A DNA stretch of 32,824 nucleotides from Clostridia bacterium. Lineage in GTDB: Bacteria > Bacillota > Dehalobacteriia > UBA4068. Position 1 is the stretch's first letter. Every line of letters starts with the position of its first letter. Both the position numbers and the translations under genes were made by a program. Shown here piece after piece: positions 31,626-32,824 of the stretch. The stretch is taken from positions 1 through 32,824 of the forward strand of contig JAQVWQ010000004.1 in NCBI GenBank assembly GCA_028709615.1, given 5' to 3'. Under the pieces are notes generated by a model, which saw only the letters and a list, made by a program, of their open reading frames with translations, did no database searches and had not been told where the DNA came from.

Positions 31626-32824
31626 ACGGTTTGAACCAGGTTGACGAAAGCCTGATCAATGAAGCAGAGAAAAAGAAAATCAAAATCAATAAGTCAAATA
31701 TTAGATTTGCTATTATCATCGCTGCAAGTTTTGCAATTATTATCACTGCTTTTTCATTATGGTCAAGTCATCAAAACAATTTACCTATATCTCCGGATAA
31801 CAATATTCCGCCTGTAGAATATACGCTCTATTTTAATGATGTTGACAGTCAGATAGCAGGCAATCTTTACATTAAAGGTCATTTTTGGGAACAATTATCT
31901 TCTGAGCAAAAAGAGAAACTATTGCCCAATATTGTTAATAAGTATCAAGTAGAAGGCACGGTAAACTATTCTCAAACAGACGGAAAAACTGCGATTTTTA
32001 ATATTCAAACAAACATTCAATCTAAGAAGAAAAATGATGTAAAAATCACCATAGCACCGAATAAAGTTATAAAATGCTATCTGATTGATGGCGAACCTGT
32101 CCTTTCGGAAATCGAAGGTGTTAAAATTGAAGCCGGTATATTTAAGACAGATAAAAACAGTGGGGGTGAAAGGAATTATATTTACTATGCGGACTTTATG
32201 ATAGAGGATATCGCCTATTATACGGAATTTGCCGGAGCAAAAAGCGACAAAGAATTCTTCACAAGCATCATTGCAGACCTTATTTTAGGCGGTAAAGCAG
32301 ATTTATCAGTGCTTGATAATCCTACTGTGCCTGAGCTTCGTGATGAGAAGCTGACAGAAAATGAAGCCTACAAAGATACAGATTTCGGAGTCTATTTACC
32401 TAAAGTTCCCAATGGGTATCAGTTTAATGGTGCTACAAGATTTATAAATCAAGATAGTAATTATTTATTTGCAAGCTGGTCGGAAGGGTATGATGATATT
32501 GATATCACAATATCAAAGCTAAAAGAACAAGATAAAGTAAGAATAATCTCGGTGCAAGATACAGATCTTTACGATATGTCACTTTATCCTATTCCGTGGG
32601 CAGATAGTATGCCGAGTGATACAAGAGAAATTATAGAAAATCCAATTTTTAAAATTGAGGATCTAACAGTAGATATATTGAAAATGCGTGGGTATTTTCG
32701 CGGTGAAGCCAATGATCCAAGTGGAAACAGTGTCAATATGAGATTTTCTGTACTTTACCAGGATATTCTTATTGAGCTTAGTACCGAAGGTGTAAATCCT
32801 GAATATCTGTTTGATGAATTATCC
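31604..32824 (+). CDS. Membrane anti-sigma-like protein, DUF4367-type context (partial, runs off the window)
   Basis: ATG 31604 has ACGGAGGGG upstream, inside the end of the sigma gene. The frame stays open for 407 codons to the last base, so the C-terminus is missing. The short cytosolic N-terminus (LLNGLNQVDESLINEAE, then KKKIKINK) is typical of the presumed anti-sigma partners of such ECF factors. One membrane helix lies at about 34-53 (RFAIIIAASFAIIITAFSLW). The rest is a long external beta-rich region of over 350 residues with no catalytic motif I recognise. Segments such as DFGVYLPKVPNGYQF and FASWSEGYDDIDITI look like DUF4367-type sensory repeats. Role as anti-sigma is inferred from neighbour and topology. 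Confidence 0.8.
   Translation, partial: MDGKDLLNGLNQVDESLINEAEKKKIKINKSNIRFAIIIAASFAIIITAFSLWSSHQNNLPISPDNNIPPVEYTLYFNDVDSQIAGNLYIKGHFWEQLSSEQKEKLLPNIVNKYQVEGTVNYSQTDGKTAIFNIQTNIQSKKKNDVKITIAPNKVIKCYLIDGEPVLSEIEGVKIEAGIFKTDKNSGGERNYIYYADFMIEDIAYYTEFAGAKSDKEFFTSIIADLILGGKADLSVLDNPTVPELRDEKLTENEAYKDTDFGVYLPKVPNGYQFNGATRFINQDSNYLFASWSEGYDDIDITISKLKEQDKVRIISVQDTDLYDMSLYPIPWADSMPSDTREIIENPIFKIEDLTVDILKMRGYFRGEANDPSGNSVNMRFSVLYQDILIELSTEGVNPEYLFDELS

Overview
The window looks like chromosomal core DNA from a spore-forming, Gram-positive-type Firmicute, most likely of the Clostridia or Peptococcales kind. The evidence is a minimal spoVAC-spoVAD-spoVAE set, DUF2953 plus GerW/YtfJ, a DacB-like gene followed by spmA-spmB, c-di-AMP cyclase with its YbbR regulator, and the priA-def-fmt-rsmB-rlmN-prpC-prkC-rsgA-rpe gene order known from Bacillus and Clostridia. 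Strong AGGAGG-type ribosome sites and several TTG starts also fit. I cannot name the genus from sequence alone. No gene-free stretch exceeds 300 bases, and I see no CRISPR array, insertion sequence or rRNA.

Layout: (1) 1-383, 3' end of an unrecognised secreted-type gene, with a terminator. (2) 560-2600, minus strand, DUF881 / Sbp (DUF1290) / DUF881, a division-cluster-type trio with its own promoter. (3) 2789-9676, plus strand, cdaA, cdaR, a COG2509 flavoprotein, glmM and glmS: c-di-AMP synthesis and the route to the cell-wall precursor glucosamine-6-P, closed by a terminator. (4) 9800-10860, minus strand, DUF421 and DUF4363 membrane proteins, divergent from (5) 10962-12883, spoVAC-AD-AE, the spore dipicolinate channel. 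(6) 12944-15142, priA, then a roughly 10 kb close-packed unit from def (15218) to ytfJ (25375). It covers protein N-terminal processing, rRNA methylation, ribosome assembly, the Ser/Thr phosphatase-kinase pair, rpe, a VOC protein and two sporulation-linked genes, and ends in a 14-bp terminator hairpin. (7) 25497-27816, a DacB-like protein, then spmA and spmB. (8) 27892-30409, rluB, a corrinoid adenosyltransferase and a BaiN/HI0933-type flavoprotein from a good promoter. (9) 30559-30879, tRNA-Val, -Asp, -Phe and -Gly, driven by two tandem consensus promoters and closed by a 13-bp terminator. (10) 31003-end, an AT-richer ECF sigma factor / membrane anti-sigma-like pair with a probable self-recognised promoter, cut by the window end.

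Most notable observations: the DacB-like protein has changes in all three active-site motifs of the penicillin-binding fold (no SxxK lysine, TAN for SxN, KMG for KTG), so it is probably a pseudoenzyme kept in a spore-cortex operon. Directly after it, a terminator hairpin contains the Shine-Dalgarno of spmA, so spmA-spmB expression may be gated by that structure. A flavoprotein gene is translationally coupled between the c-di-AMP genes and glmM. The composition shifts just past the tRNA array, which could be the edge of acquired DNA.
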